Below the pieces are notes generated by a model. It was not told the DNA's origin and did no database searches. It saw nothing but the letters and a program-made list of their open reading frames with translations. Of a stretch of DNA of 64,000 nt, positions 9,727-17,512 are shown in pieces. The DNA lies in assembly GCF_005234135.1 (NCBI RefSeq), contig NZ_CP039964.1, positions 1,927,001 to 1,991,000 of the forward strand. Reading direction: 5' to 3'. The position numbers and the translations under genes were made by a program. Source of the DNA: Pseudorhodobacter turbinis (GTDB taxonomy: Bacteria; Pseudomonadota; Alphaproteobacteria; Rhodobacterales; Rhodobacteraceae). Each line of letters opens with the position of its first letter. Position 1 is the first letter of the stretch.

Positions 9727-10140
9727 GGGGCTTTGTTGCACAAATGGGTTTACGAGACTCACTGTGTGAATCTAGCGCGGTAGCTGACTGACAAAAGCAG
9801 TTGGATACCGAAGATTTACGAGGCCAAAAGCTGGTCAGATTACAACCGAGCCCTAAACCGGCATGGTTCGCTGTCGATCCGTTGGCCGATTGCTCTCAAT
9901 CGCCGTAAGGCTGGTTTGACGCTGAGATGTTGTGGGGTGCGACGCCATCTGGCAAGCGGGGACGTCAACAGGCCTATAGCGCTGCGGTGATCCAAACCAA
10001 CGAAAGCCATCGCTATATCTGGGTTTGGTGCCGTTGCGGCAGACGATTGGGTTTTTCGAAAGCTTGCTGGAATTGGCTGGTCTGAACTGGACGGTGCCAG
10101 AAGAGGTGGTCGCAAGGTTTCGGCCCAGTCTTTAATGAGA
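9727..10140 (+). mobile_element. Decayed IS5-family element, left end and N-terminal transposase part
   Basis: The left end GGGGCTTTGTTGCACAAA (9727-9744) is typical of IS5-type terminal inverted repeats. From 9784, where a CTG stands in the place of the expected start codon, the frame reads TDKSSWIPKIYEAKSWSDYNRALNRHGSL, the characteristic start of the alphaproteobacterial IS5 transposase. After a small insertion the match resumes in another frame (WFDAEMLWGATPSGKRGRQQ, 9917-9990), and again in a third (LVPLRQTIGFFESLLELAGL, from about 10025). The C-terminal catalytic part and right inverted repeat are missing. The element appears to end where the PhzF relic begins, so it probably truncated that gene. 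Family assignment is from memory of the protein pattern. Confidence 0.8.
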
Positions 10141-10141
10141 A

Positions 10142-10470
10142 TCAACTTGTGAACGAAGTGTTACATTCCTGAATGACAATTTGGCTGCGGTGTGGCGTGC
10201 CACCCGCATGCAGCCAGGCTGCACAGTTGCCTAAAGTTGGATGCCCGGCAAAGGCCAATTCCTTTGTCGGTGTGAAGATCCGCAGTCTATAATCGGCTGC
10301 TGGGTGGGTTGGGGGAAGCAAATAGGTTGTTTCCAAAAGGTATGTCCAAGCGGCAAAAGCTTGCATCTCAGGGTCGCTCAGGCCGTTGCCGTCCACGACC
10401 ACCGCCAACCATTGCCCCGTATCGGAACTGCGCTGAAGACATCACATTGCGTGAAACGGCGTTCAATCAT
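10142..10470 (-). pseudogene. PhzF-family protein relic (frameshifted and 3'-truncated)
   Basis: The minus strand encodes the first third of a PhzF/YddE-type isomerase-like protein. From ATG 10470 it reads MIERRFTQCDVFSAVPIRGN, then a one- or two-base frameshift near 10410, then LAVVVDGNGLSDPEMQAFAAW and TPTKELAFAGHPTLGNCAAW, the PhzF hallmark being the AGHPTLG stretch. The match stops at IVIQEC near 10165, where IS5-like sequence begins; full-length members have close to 300 residues. The start codon overlaps the stop of an upstream minus-strand frame (CGATGA), suggesting it was once the second gene of an operon. Confidence 0.8.
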
Positions 10471-10805
10471 CGGTTCAATTCCTTCAATTCGGCGGTTTCA
10501 TGCGCTTGGCGATGGCGCCGCCACTGCTGAAACCGCTTTTTTCGGTGGCGTGGGGCTGCTACCGCGAGTACTTCGGCGGAAGTTGCTTTGGGACACGGTT
10601 TTCCGTGCCCCGAGACGATTTTTACGGTAGGGGGTGTGCCAACCAATGTGAAGCCGTTTACGATCCCTGCAAGACCGCGGTTATTGATGCTGACCCAAAA
10701 GGCCGCATAAATGAGTTGAGAGACCGGAACGTAAGCGCGACAAGACCAACTTGGCGTTGTCCGATGACAATCCTTGATGAACTTGGTGATTTGTCCTCTA
10801 TTCAA
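10467..10805 (-). pseudogene. Possible transporter-gene relic upstream of the PhzF relic
   Basis: A 112-codon minus-strand frame ends in an ATGA overlap with the PhzF relic start, the usual sign of a real upstream partner gene. The piece VPVSQLIYAAFWVSINNRG and the following AGIVNGFTLVGTPPTVKI vaguely resemble the last two membrane segments of an EamA/DMT permease, a common PhzF neighbour, but the charged tail does not fit and no start codon context is convincing. Treat the identity as a guess; the overlap is what is seen. Confidence 0.25.
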
Positions 10806-10996
10806 ATCGACGGTTGGCTCTGTCTCCTACTGCTGACCAATTTGATATTGCGTGAATGAGTCAGTCTTTTGCCCGAATGGCGCAACCGGGAAGAGATTAT
10901 GCCAGCTTTGCTGGGCAAATTGTATGTCGACGGCTTCCCGTTTAGGCCTCAATGACGCAAAAGCAAGCAGGCTGTCGAAGCCGAGGGAATGTTAGA

Positions 10997-12391
10997 ATGC
11001 AGCTAGCCGCTGAAAATGACGAGTTGTCCGGCATACTGGAGGTGCTGAATGCCCTGGATGACGAAGTTGTTGTTCTGGATGCGTGGGGCTACATCGTCGC
11101 CTCGAATGTTGCGTGGGAAAATTTCTGCGTGGCAAACGGGGGGGATTTGGACAGTTGCTCCATCGGCCGCAATTATATGGCCGTTTGCACATCCGCAGAC
11201 GGTCCCTCCAGCGCCGCCGCGCAGATCGTGCCGGATGGCCTTCGAAGGACGCTGGCGAGCGGAGACAGTTTTCGCTGCGAATACCCTTGCAACAGCCCGA
11301 CCGAAAAACGCTGGTTCGAACTCAGCGCGAACCGTTACCAGAAAAACAATAGGCTGTATCTTATCGTGCAGCATCGCAACATCACCAAGCGGCACATCGA
11401 ACGGGAGGAGGTCGAGCAGGCCTACCTGAATTCCAACGCAATGGCCGCGTTGATCGCCACGACCAGCGACGCGGTGCTAAGCTACGATCTGGATGGGAAT
11501 ATCATCACCTGGAACCCGTCCGCCCAAAGGCTCTATGGCTACGCAAAAGCCGAAATGATTGGGCAATCGCTTGAGACACTTTATCCTGACAAGTGGCCGA
11601 AGAAGGTAACCTACTATCGCGATGAAATTATCGCGGGGCGGCTGCAGGATTTCGAAGCAACGCGCGTCGCAAAGGGCGGGACAGAGCGCGAGGTCTGGAT
11701 CAGTTGCGCGCCGATCCGCAATCCGGATGGAGAAGTCATAGCGATCTCGAATATTCATCGGGACATTACAGTTGTAAGAAATGCGGAACGTGCCCGTGCC
11801 CTTATCGCGAACGAGGTAATCCATCGGGCCAAGAACATGTTAAGCGTTGTTTTGGCTATCCAGCGCCAGACAGCGCGCACCGCCGAAACGGTCGCAGATT
11901 TCAACCGGAGTTTCGGGGCGCGATTGGCTTCTCTGTCAAAATCGACGGACTTGCTGGTTCATAACGCATGGACCAGTGTCCCGCTCCGCGACGTTATAGC
12001 CGGTCATCTTGAGCCTTTTACATCTGTCGAAGACGACAAGCGCATCGCGATGACGGGTCCACAAATCGACCTCCAGCCAGAGTCTGTCCAAACGATCGGA
12101 ATGGCCCTCCACGAACTGGCGACCAATTCCGCAAAATACGGTGTGTTACAGCAGGATCGCGGACAGGTTGCAATCTCTTGGCAGGTTGAGCGAGAGGGCG
12201 GACTATTGCAGTTCAGGTGGCTGGAAACCGGGATTGTCGTTGATGGCAAACCCACAAGGGAAGGCTTTGGCCATACGGTGCTTACAACCCACGCAGCGAC
12301 ACTCCTGAATGCAAAAGCATCGTACAAAGTAGATGCCGATGGTGTTGAATGGGCGATTAGAGTGCCGTCTGAGCATTTCTATGCGCGCTAA
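10997..12391 (+). CDS. PAS-PAS sensor histidine kinase, HWE/HisKA_2 type
   Basis: Soluble-looking sensor kinase: no membrane segment is visible. Counting from ATG 10997, a first PAS domain spans about 15-130 (ALDDEVVVLDAWGYIVASN), a second about 150-262 (TTSDAVLSYDLDGNIITWNPSAQRLYGY ... HRDIT), and the kinase core begins with HRAKNML at 276-282, the HWE/HisKA_2-type phosphoacceptor motif. ALHELATNSAKYG near 370-385 is the N box of the ATPase domain. A GAGGG about 10 bases upstream favours ATG 10997 over ATG 10952. No response regulator is adjacent, so it is an orphan kinase; in alphaproteobacteria such kinases often feed the general stress response, but nothing here shows that. Confidence 0.88.
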   Translation: MQLAAENDELSGILEVLNALDDEVVVLDAWGYIVASNVAWENFCVANGGDLDSCSIGRNYMAVCTSADGPSSAAAQIVPDGLRRTLASGDSFRCEYPCNSPTEKRWFELSANRYQKNNRLYLIVQHRNITKRHIEREEVEQAYLNSNAMAALIATTSDAVLSYDLDGNIITWNPSAQRLYGYAKAEMIGQSLETLYPDKWPKKVTYYRDEIIAGRLQDFEATRVAKGGTEREVWISCAPIRNPDGEVIAISNIHRDITVVRNAERARALIANEVIHRAKNMLSVVLAIQRQTARTAETVADFNRSFGARLASLSKSTDLLVHNAWTSVPLRDVIAGHLEPFTSVEDDKRIAMTGPQIDLQPESVQTIGMALHELATNSAKYGVLQQDRGQVAISWQVEREGGLLQFRWLETGIVVDGKPTREGFGHTVLTTHAATLLNAKASYKVDADGVEWAIRVPSEHFYAR

Positions 12392-12616
12392 ACCGTTCCC
12401 AGATTGAGCTACTTCCCGATTGGGGGACAGGACTGGTGCAATATGATCGAACATGGTCACCGGTTGATCGGCTGACTTGATCGAGACGTGCCAAATAAAG
12501 GCAGCGAGCCCAATCTATCCGTTGCTAAACGTCAGGTGCAGAACTGGCAAAAACGACCTTGGAACCCACCACGCCCGAATTGGTTGTCTCATGAACCTAT
12601 CGGAGGACACCAAGCG

Positions 12617-13720
12617 ATGACTTGCACGAAAACTCTGCTCAACCCTGTCCAAATGGGCATTCTCAGCCTTCCCAACCGCGTGTTAATGGCGCCACTGACC
12701 CGCAATCGCGCAGGGTCGGACGGTGTACCAAAGGATATGGCACAGACCTATTACGGCCAGCGTGGCTCGGCGGGACTGATCGTGACGGAAGCGACCCAAA
12801 TCTCAGAAATGGGGAAAGGGTACTTGGATACACCGGGTATCTATACCGAGGCACAGGCCGAAGGCTGGCATCAGATTACCGACGCAGTTCACGCAAACGG
12901 CGGGCGCATTTTTTGTCAGCTTTGGCATGTCGGCCGGATCAGCCACTCGTCCTTGTTGCCCGATGGCGCGCCGCCAGTGTCGTCGTCTGATCGTGCGGCG
13001 CAAGCGCAGACATTTACGGCCAATGGCTTTGAGGATTGCTCTAGGCCCCGCGCGATGAGCGTGGAAGACATTGGCCGCACCGTCCAAGATTACCGCAACG
13101 CCGCTGAGTGGGCCAGAAAGGCGAATTTTGACGGGGTCGAAATTCACGGTGCCAATGGATATCTGCTGGATCAGTTCCTGCAAGATGGTGTCAATGATCG
13201 TGCGGATGACTATGGCGGGCCTACCGCCAACCGCATGCGGTTTCTGAACGAGGTGGTCAATGCGGTGAAGCTGGTCTGGCCCAGCAACCGCGTCGGCGTG
13301 CGTTTGTCGCCCTTGGGGCAGGCAAATGACATCTCTGACAGTGATCCAGAAGCCCTTTTCAGCGCGGTTTACAAGATGCTGAACGATCAAAGGCTTGCCT
13401 ATCTGCATGTCGTGGGATCTTTTCCGGGGAGTGAGGGCGATGAGGACGGTAAGGCCCTGCTGAAACGCCTTCGAAAAGATTGGGGCGGGTTCTATATCGC
13501 GAATGGCGGCTACGATGCGGAGTCAGCCGCAAAGGCAATCGACGAGGGCGCAGCCGATGCGGTTGCCTTTGGTCGGCCTTATATCGCCAACCCTGATCTG
13601 CCCGAACGGTTTCGTCGGGGCGCTGCACTGAACAAGCCGGATCAGGATACATTCTATGGCGGCGATGAGCGCGGATATACGGATTACCCGTTCCTCGACA
13701 ATGTGAGCAGCACGCAATAG
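12617..13720 (+). CDS. Old Yellow Enzyme family alkene reductase (NemA-like)
   Basis: FMN-dependent NAD(P)H oxidoreductase that reduces activated C=C bonds, and in some members nitro groups or maleimides. Seen are the N-terminal LPNRVLMAPLTRNRAG, GSAGLIVTEATQISEMGKGY, CQLWHVGRISH, the substrate/flavin motif FDGVEIHGANGYLLDQFL (His and Asn pair), and the C-terminal ADAVAFGRPYIANPDL. The 367-residue length is typical. The frame is open back to 12488, but GGAGG at 12602-12606 and the family-typical start place the initiation at ATG 12617. No regulator (NemR) is adjacent. Intact despite lying in a decayed neighbourhood. Confidence 0.92.
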   Translation: MTCTKTLLNPVQMGILSLPNRVLMAPLTRNRAGSDGVPKDMAQTYYGQRGSAGLIVTEATQISEMGKGYLDTPGIYTEAQAEGWHQITDAVHANGGRIFCQLWHVGRISHSSLLPDGAPPVSSSDRAAQAQTFTANGFEDCSRPRAMSVEDIGRTVQDYRNAAEWARKANFDGVEIHGANGYLLDQFLQDGVNDRADDYGGPTANRMRFLNEVVNAVKLVWPSNRVGVRLSPLGQANDISDSDPEALFSAVYKMLNDQRLAYLHVVGSFPGSEGDEDGKALLKRLRKDWGGFYIANGGYDAESAAKAIDEGAADAVAFGRPYIANPDLPERFRRGAALNKPDQDTFYGGDERGYTDYPFLDNVSSTQ

Positions 13721-13762
13721 GGCGCGCCCGTTTTAAATACCCACACCGAAAGGGGAATGACC

Positions 13763-13939
13763 ATGCCAACACATCCAAGACCTGACCCGTACAAGCCTGA
13801 CGCGCCTATCGAAGTGCCGGATGATGCGCCGCCTGACTTACCCGCGAACGCGCCATCCGAACGCCCGGTAAACCCGCCGACCGAGGCCCCTGAGCTGCCG
13901 CCGATCGAACTGCCCGAACCCCCGGTTTCGCCGAGCTGA
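13763..13939 (+). CDS. Small proline/glutamate-rich protein
   Basis: A 58-residue frame with nearly one third proline and many acidic residues (PDDAPPDLPANAPSERP, PPIELPEPPVSPS). There are no cysteines, membrane segment or signal peptide, so it is probably disordered. GAAAGGGG lies 7 bases before ATG 13763; an ATG six bases earlier is too close to it. No family recognised. A perfect 14-bp palindrome (GGGGTGATCACCCC, 13942-13955) follows just after the stop. Biased composition could also make this a chance frame in GC-rich DNA, but the ribosome site argues for translation. Confidence 0.5.
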   Translation: MPTHPRPDPYKPDAPIEVPDDAPPDLPANAPSERPVNPPTEAPELPPIELPEPPVSPS

Positions 13940-14033
13940 CAGGGGTGATCACCCCACAGCGGAGGCCTATTGCTTGGAACCGGGCGTCGGCCGAAACGTT
14001 GACATACACCTCGTAAAATATGGAGCGATTGCT

Positions 14034-14234
14034 ATGACCCGTGAAAAAACACCGCAAAAAGACAGTGCCGGCGGAGCCTTTGGGGCCTAGGACACAGTTT
14101 CACAAGGTGGACGCGCGGGCGGGCATCTGGCGCGTGATATCGGCACGCAAGATGAGCTGAAACGCGCCACCGAACGACCGGCGGGTGCGACGCGTGTCAG
14201 TAGATCCGATGAAAAAGAAAAAGGAAATTCCTGA
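14034..14234 (+). pseudogene. Small hypothetical gene with in-frame amber stop
   Basis: From ATG 14034 the frame gives MTREKTPQKDSAGGAFGA, then TAG at 14088-14090, then continues without a stop through DTVSQGGRAGGHLARDIG and TQDELKRATERPAGATRVS to a TGA at 14232-14234. That TGA overlaps the ATG of the following Host_attach-family gene (TGATG). The coherent hydrophilic reading on both sides of TAG and the coupled end suggest one gene of about 66 codons broken by a nonsense change. I recall similar short proteins next to Host_attach genes in relatives, but cannot verify this here. Confidence 0.5.
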
Positions 14235-14693
14235 TGGCCAAGCTGAAAAATGGTGGATGGGTTTTGGTCGCCGATGGTGAAAAAGCCCTGTTTTTGGTCA
14301 ATGATCTCGATGAGACAAATATTGACCTGCGTGTCATCCGCACTGACGAACAGGAGAACCCTCCGACCCGTGAACAAGGCGTGAGCCGCCCCGGACGTGT
14401 TCAGGAAAGTGCAGGTCACGGTGTATCGGCAATGGATGATACCGATTGGCATGAGCTGGGCCAAAGAACGTTTTGCCGTTGATTTGGCCGAGTTGCTGTA
14501 TAGCCGCACCCATGCCGAGAGGTTTGAGCAATTGGCAATCGTTGCCGCGCCGCAGATCTTGGGGGTGTTGCGCGCATCCATCCACTCAACAGTTGCAGAG
14601 AAAGTGCTGATAGAGATCCCGAAGCATCTGGCAAACCAGCCGGTGGATAAGATTGAAAAGCAGGTCGCCGTCGCGGTTTCCGAGGCGACCTGA
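14234..14693 (+). pseudogene. Host_attach (AtsA-like) family protein, frameshifted
   Basis: Reads as one protein of about 150 residues in two frames. The first frame (14234-14482) gives MAKLKNGGWVLVADGEKAL and DEQENPPTREQGVSRPGRV up to DTDWHELG; the second (to 14693) continues KERFAVDLAELLYSRTHAERF and IVAAPQILGVLRA to PVDKIEKQVA. The switch lies at about 14455-14465, consistent with a one-base deletion. The family (PF10116) includes an Agrobacterium protein reported as needed for attachment to plant cells; the general biochemical function is unclear. Either a pseudogene or a sequencing error; the nonsense change in the preceding gene makes genuine decay more likely. Confidence 0.75.
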
Positions 14694-15012
14694 AACAAGG
14701 GAAGGATCTGACCCGTGGCTAGATTAGGCTCCAGCCTTCGGTAACGGGGACGTCTCAGTCAAGTGCTTTTTGACATACGCATCCGACCGCATAGTTGCGG
14801 ATTTGATGACAGTTGCTTTCTGAGCCGTTCTGCTTTCGCCGCGGCCTTCGTCGGAGATCATCCCGGGTGCATGCTTCGGTCCGTGGGCAGCGCTTGGCTG
14901 CCAACATGATGCTGGTTCAAATGCAATTCCGATGTGCCTATCTCATAGGCGTGCTCAATGTTGGTCGGCAACAGTCCGGAGCACGGCATTATCGGAACCA
15001 CGCCTCTGGGGG
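14694..15012. other. Spacer between Host_attach relic and IS3 relic, nothing recognised
   Basis: About 320 bases with no coding frame I can identify on either strand. It should include the lost 5' part of the IS3-type transposase found from 15013 on, but I see no orfA sequence or inverted repeat in it. Confidence 0.35.
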
Positions 15013-15466
15013 ATCCTGAGCGACGAGAACGCGGAGATCGCCGATTGGCTGGAACGGTTGACCGAGAATAAGCGAACTTGGGGCTTTGGTCTGTGCTTTT
15101 TGTATCTGCGCAACGTGCAGGGCTACGGCTGGGACCACAAACGCGTTTACCGGATCTACTGTGAGCTGGAGCTGAACCTGCGCCCTCTCGGGCCATTGCT
15201 GCGCAATGCCCTGCCGGGTAACAGATCAAGCCCCGCAAGCGCCTGAAGCGTGACAAACCTGAACCGTTGGCAGTGCCTGGCGTGCCACACGAGACATGGT
15301 CGATGAATTTCATGGCGGATCAGCCCGCGGATAGTCGTTCGATCCGAACACTAAACGTGCTGGATGACTTCAATCGCGAAGGCCTGTGCACAAAGGTGGA
15401 CTTTTCGCTGCCTGCTGAACGTGTCGTTCGCAGTTTAAACCAGATCATTGAGTGGCGCGGTCAACC
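15013..15466 (+). pseudogene. IS3-family transposase (orfB) fragment, plus orientation
   Basis: Begins with LSDENAEIADWLERLTENKR, then WGFGLCFLYLRNVQGYGWDHK and RVYRIYCELELNLR, a typical IS3 orfB N-terminal part. A 41-bp insertion at 15184-15224 shifts the frame, after which [20 protein letters not shown] and [10 protein letters not shown], then [14 protein letters not shown] and [20 protein letters not shown] follow: the start of the rve integrase core with the first catalytic Asp region. It stops at about 15466, where sequence from the opposite strand of an IS3 transposase begins. Confidence 0.85.
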
Positions 15467-15645
15467 GGCGACAGCATGCCATTGTTGGTGTGCTTGCGTG
15501 TCGGGTTGTAAAACATCTCGATGTAATCGAACACGTCCTGCCTTGCGGCGTCGCGTGTCAGGTATGTTCGCCGCCTGATCCGGTCTCGCTTTAGGAGCTG
15601 GAAGAAGATCTCCGCAACGGCGTTGTCATGGCAATTTCCACTGTA
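15460..15645 (-). pseudogene. IS3-family transposase C-terminal fragment, minus orientation
   Basis: On the minus strand the sequence reads [40 protein letters not shown] and [21 protein letters not shown], the standard C-terminal end of IS3 orfB, including the last catalytic Glu of the DDE core (in the DNAVAE stretch). It abuts the plus-oriented N-terminal fragment head to head and shares a few bases with it, so an inversion or nested insertion has occurred. No intact ends are visible. Confidence 0.85.
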
Positions 15646-15684
15646 GTAAGGCGGTTCATCGCAACCATGTAGCTGTCTTGGTCG

Positions 15685-15856
15685 TTACAGCGTGTCAAAG
15701 AATGACTTCTGGTCAAAGCTGGGGTCTACAGGCCCGATCTCCTCCGCAGCCTTTTGCAGGGCCGTCATACGTTCCGCGAGAGATCCGCAGGGGGCGCGCA
15801 GCAACGATATCATTTGCTATCTGCTGCTCATCAGGAGTGTCTTTGGGCTGTTTCAC
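15685..15856 (-). pseudogene. Small hypothetical gene relic with one frameshift
   Basis: The minus strand has AAAGGA seven bases before GTG 15856, then VKQPKDTPDEQQIANDIVAA, a one-base frameshift near 15785, then SLAERMTALQKAAEEIG and PVDPSFDQKSFFDTL ending in TAA (15685-15687). The total of 172 bases is one more than a multiple of three, as expected for a single indel. It has the look of a short helical cytosolic protein; no family recognised. It lies between the IS3 fragment and tRNA-Ala. Confidence 0.35.
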
Positions 15857-16044
15857 ATCGCATCCTTTCTACAACCTCGCCTGGCTGACGATAGTGTGGA
15901 AGGTGCTCGCGCCAGCGACAGCATGCAAGTTGCTAACTCAAATGCTCAACTGACTAAATTTGGTTATATCGCCAATTTCCCCGTAAAAAGGAAAAACTAC
16001 GCGACCATAGAAGAACTGTTATAGGGTGCTTAACAATTGAATTA

Positions 16045-16120
16045 TGGTGGAGCCTAGCGGGATCGAACCGCTGACCTCCTGCATGCCATGCAGGCGCTCT
16101 CCCAGCTGAGCTAAGGCCCC
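16045..16120 (-). tRNA. tRNA-Ala (GGC)
   Basis: Minus-strand 76-nt tRNA starting GGGGCCTTAGCTCAGCTGGG. The anticodon arm is CCTGC-ATGGCAT-GCAGG with anticodon GGC, followed by GGTTCGATCC in the T arm and an encoded CCA end. Its 3' end faces the decayed island at 9.4-16.0 kb. Confidence 0.97.
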
Positions 16121-16266
16121 ATCAATGTACAGCAGTGCTGTACGGGTAGTGGCTATTTAGGGGAGGGACGCAGGCGCTGCAAGAGGAAAAATCACCCAAT
16201 TGCGAAAACCCTGAAACTAGGTTGGATTTTCGCGGCAACGTCTGTGCCAAGCCTCCCCCAGAAGGC

Positions 16267-16608
16267 TTAGTTGTCGTCGTCAGGGTTGCTGACATCAGCC
16301 AGATCGTCCAGCGATACAGTGTCGTCGCTGTCATCTTCCAGCAGATCATCGCCCGCGCTATCCGAATCATCGGTTTCGACAACGGCCAGCAGATCATCAT
16401 CTGCATCCAGATCATCGACCAGCGGTTCATCATCTTCTTTGGCGGCTGCCGGACGGCTTGCTGCGGTCGAAATGATCTTGCGACGTGCGCTATCGATATC
16501 CACAACCTCACCCGTGTAGGGGCTAACGATCGGGTTCTTGTTCAGGTCGTAAAAGCGCTTCCCAGTGGTGGGGCAAAGGCGCTTTGTACCCCATTCTTCC
16601 TTGGGCAT
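16267..16608 (-). CDS. FYDLN-acid domain protein (TIGR02300 family)
   Basis: A 113-residue protein with the diagnostic N-terminus MPKEEWGTKRLCPTTGKRFY followed by DLNKNPIVSPYTGE, and an extremely acidic tail (runs of Asp/Glu/Ser from about residue 60 to the end). It is conserved in alphaproteobacteria and of unknown function; the Cys in the RLCPTTG motif is the only one. It lies just upstream of tRNA-Ala on the same strand and is divergent from the metallopeptidase gene. Confidence 0.92.
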   Translation of the reverse strand: MPKEEWGTKRLCPTTGKRFYDLNKNPIVSPYTGEVVDIDSARRKIISTAASRPAAAKEDDEPLVDDLDADDDLLAVVETDDSDSAGDDLLEDDSDDTVSLDDLADVSNPDDDN

Positions 16609-16812
16609 GGTATTCCCCTTGTGTCATCAGCTGGTAACAGCACCCATGATGGGCCGGACCATACCAGCAAAAGGGTCGCTTGCCACAGGTCTGCGCCTCT
16701 GTCAAAGGCTTTTGCGCACGGTTTGGGCTTTCTTGGCGGTGATGGCGTGCAAGGGGCTTGCGGCATGCGCAGCGCGCAGGCATTCTGGCGCGCGCAAAGG
16801 AACAAGGATCTT

Positions 16813-17499
16813 ATGCCCGTTTTGCCCGGCCCCCCCCCTGTTGAGGTGACGCTGCGCCGCACTGCGCGGGCGCGGCGCATGTCGCTGCGCGTCTCGCGGC
16901 TGGACGGGCGCGTAACCTTGTCACTGCCCCCCGTGGTCCGAGAGGCCGAGGCGATGGCCTTTTTGCGCGCGCAAGAGGACTGGATCCGCAAGGCGCTGCT
17001 GAACGTGGTGCAAAGCGGTGCGGTGGCATTGGGGGATGAGATCCCGGTTGAGGGGCGCTTGGTTCGGTTGATGCCGGGGCAGGGCCGGAACTTGGTGCTG
17101 ACGCAGGATACGCTTTTGGTGCCGGGCCAAGCAGAGCGGGTGGGCGCGCGGGTCGCGGCCTACCTTAAAACCAAAGCGCGGGATCGGCTTGCTGCGGCCT
17201 CGGACCATTACGCCGGCCGCATCGGGCGGCAGTATCGGACCTTGACCTTGCGCGATACGCGGTCGCGCTGGGGGTCTTGTACCTCTGAGGCGGGGTTGAT
17301 GTATTCGTGGCGCTTGATCATGGCGCCGCCGCAAGTGTTGGACTATGTAGCCGCACATGAGGTCGCGCATTTGATCGAGATGAACCACTCGCCCCGGTTT
17401 TGGGCTATCGTGGATGATCTGATGCCTGATTATGCGGTGCATCGTCGTTGGTTGAAATCCGAAGGCCATGCCTTGCACAGCTATCGGTTTGCGGGATGA
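16813..17499 (+). CDS. YgjP-type M48-like zinc metallopeptidase (DUF45)
   Basis: A 228-residue protein with the N-terminal RRTARARRMSLRVSRLDGRV typical of the YgjP/SprT-like group and the zinc site HEVAH at about residues 182-186, followed by the downstream NHSPRFW. Upstream DTRSRWGSCTSEAGLMYSWRL is the family's RWGSC motif. It is presumed to be a cytosolic peptidase; in most members the substrate is unknown. AAGGA a few bases before ATG 16813 supports this start, although the frame is open much further upstream. It is followed after 13 bases by a GntR regulator. Confidence 0.9.
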   Translation: MPVLPGPPPVEVTLRRTARARRMSLRVSRLDGRVTLSLPPVVREAEAMAFLRAQEDWIRKALLNVVQSGAVALGDEIPVEGRLVRLMPGQGRNLVLTQDTLLVPGQAERVGARVAAYLKTKARDRLAAASDHYAGRIGRQYRTLTLRDTRSRWGSCTSEAGLMYSWRLIMAPPQVLDYVAAHEVAHLIEMNHSPRFWAIVDDLMPDYAVHRRWLKSEGHALHSYRFAG

Positions 17500-17512
17500 T
17501 CGGGGGAATGGA

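Noticed and set aside
9840-10145. 101-codon minus-strand frame at the IS5 relic
   Set aside because: Antisense to the transposase reading, which is recognisable on the plus strand.
13942-13955. Another GTGATCAC inside the palindrome GGGGTGATCACCCC
   Set aside because: It is single, has GC-rich flanks unlike the TTTGTGATCACAAA-type sites and lies after a small gene, so it was not counted as part of the TCA operator set.
15678-16024. Plus-strand frames of 91 and 110 codons before tRNA-Ala
   Set aside because: The minus strand here has a better ribosome site and protein-like reading, and the plus frames have no family resemblance.
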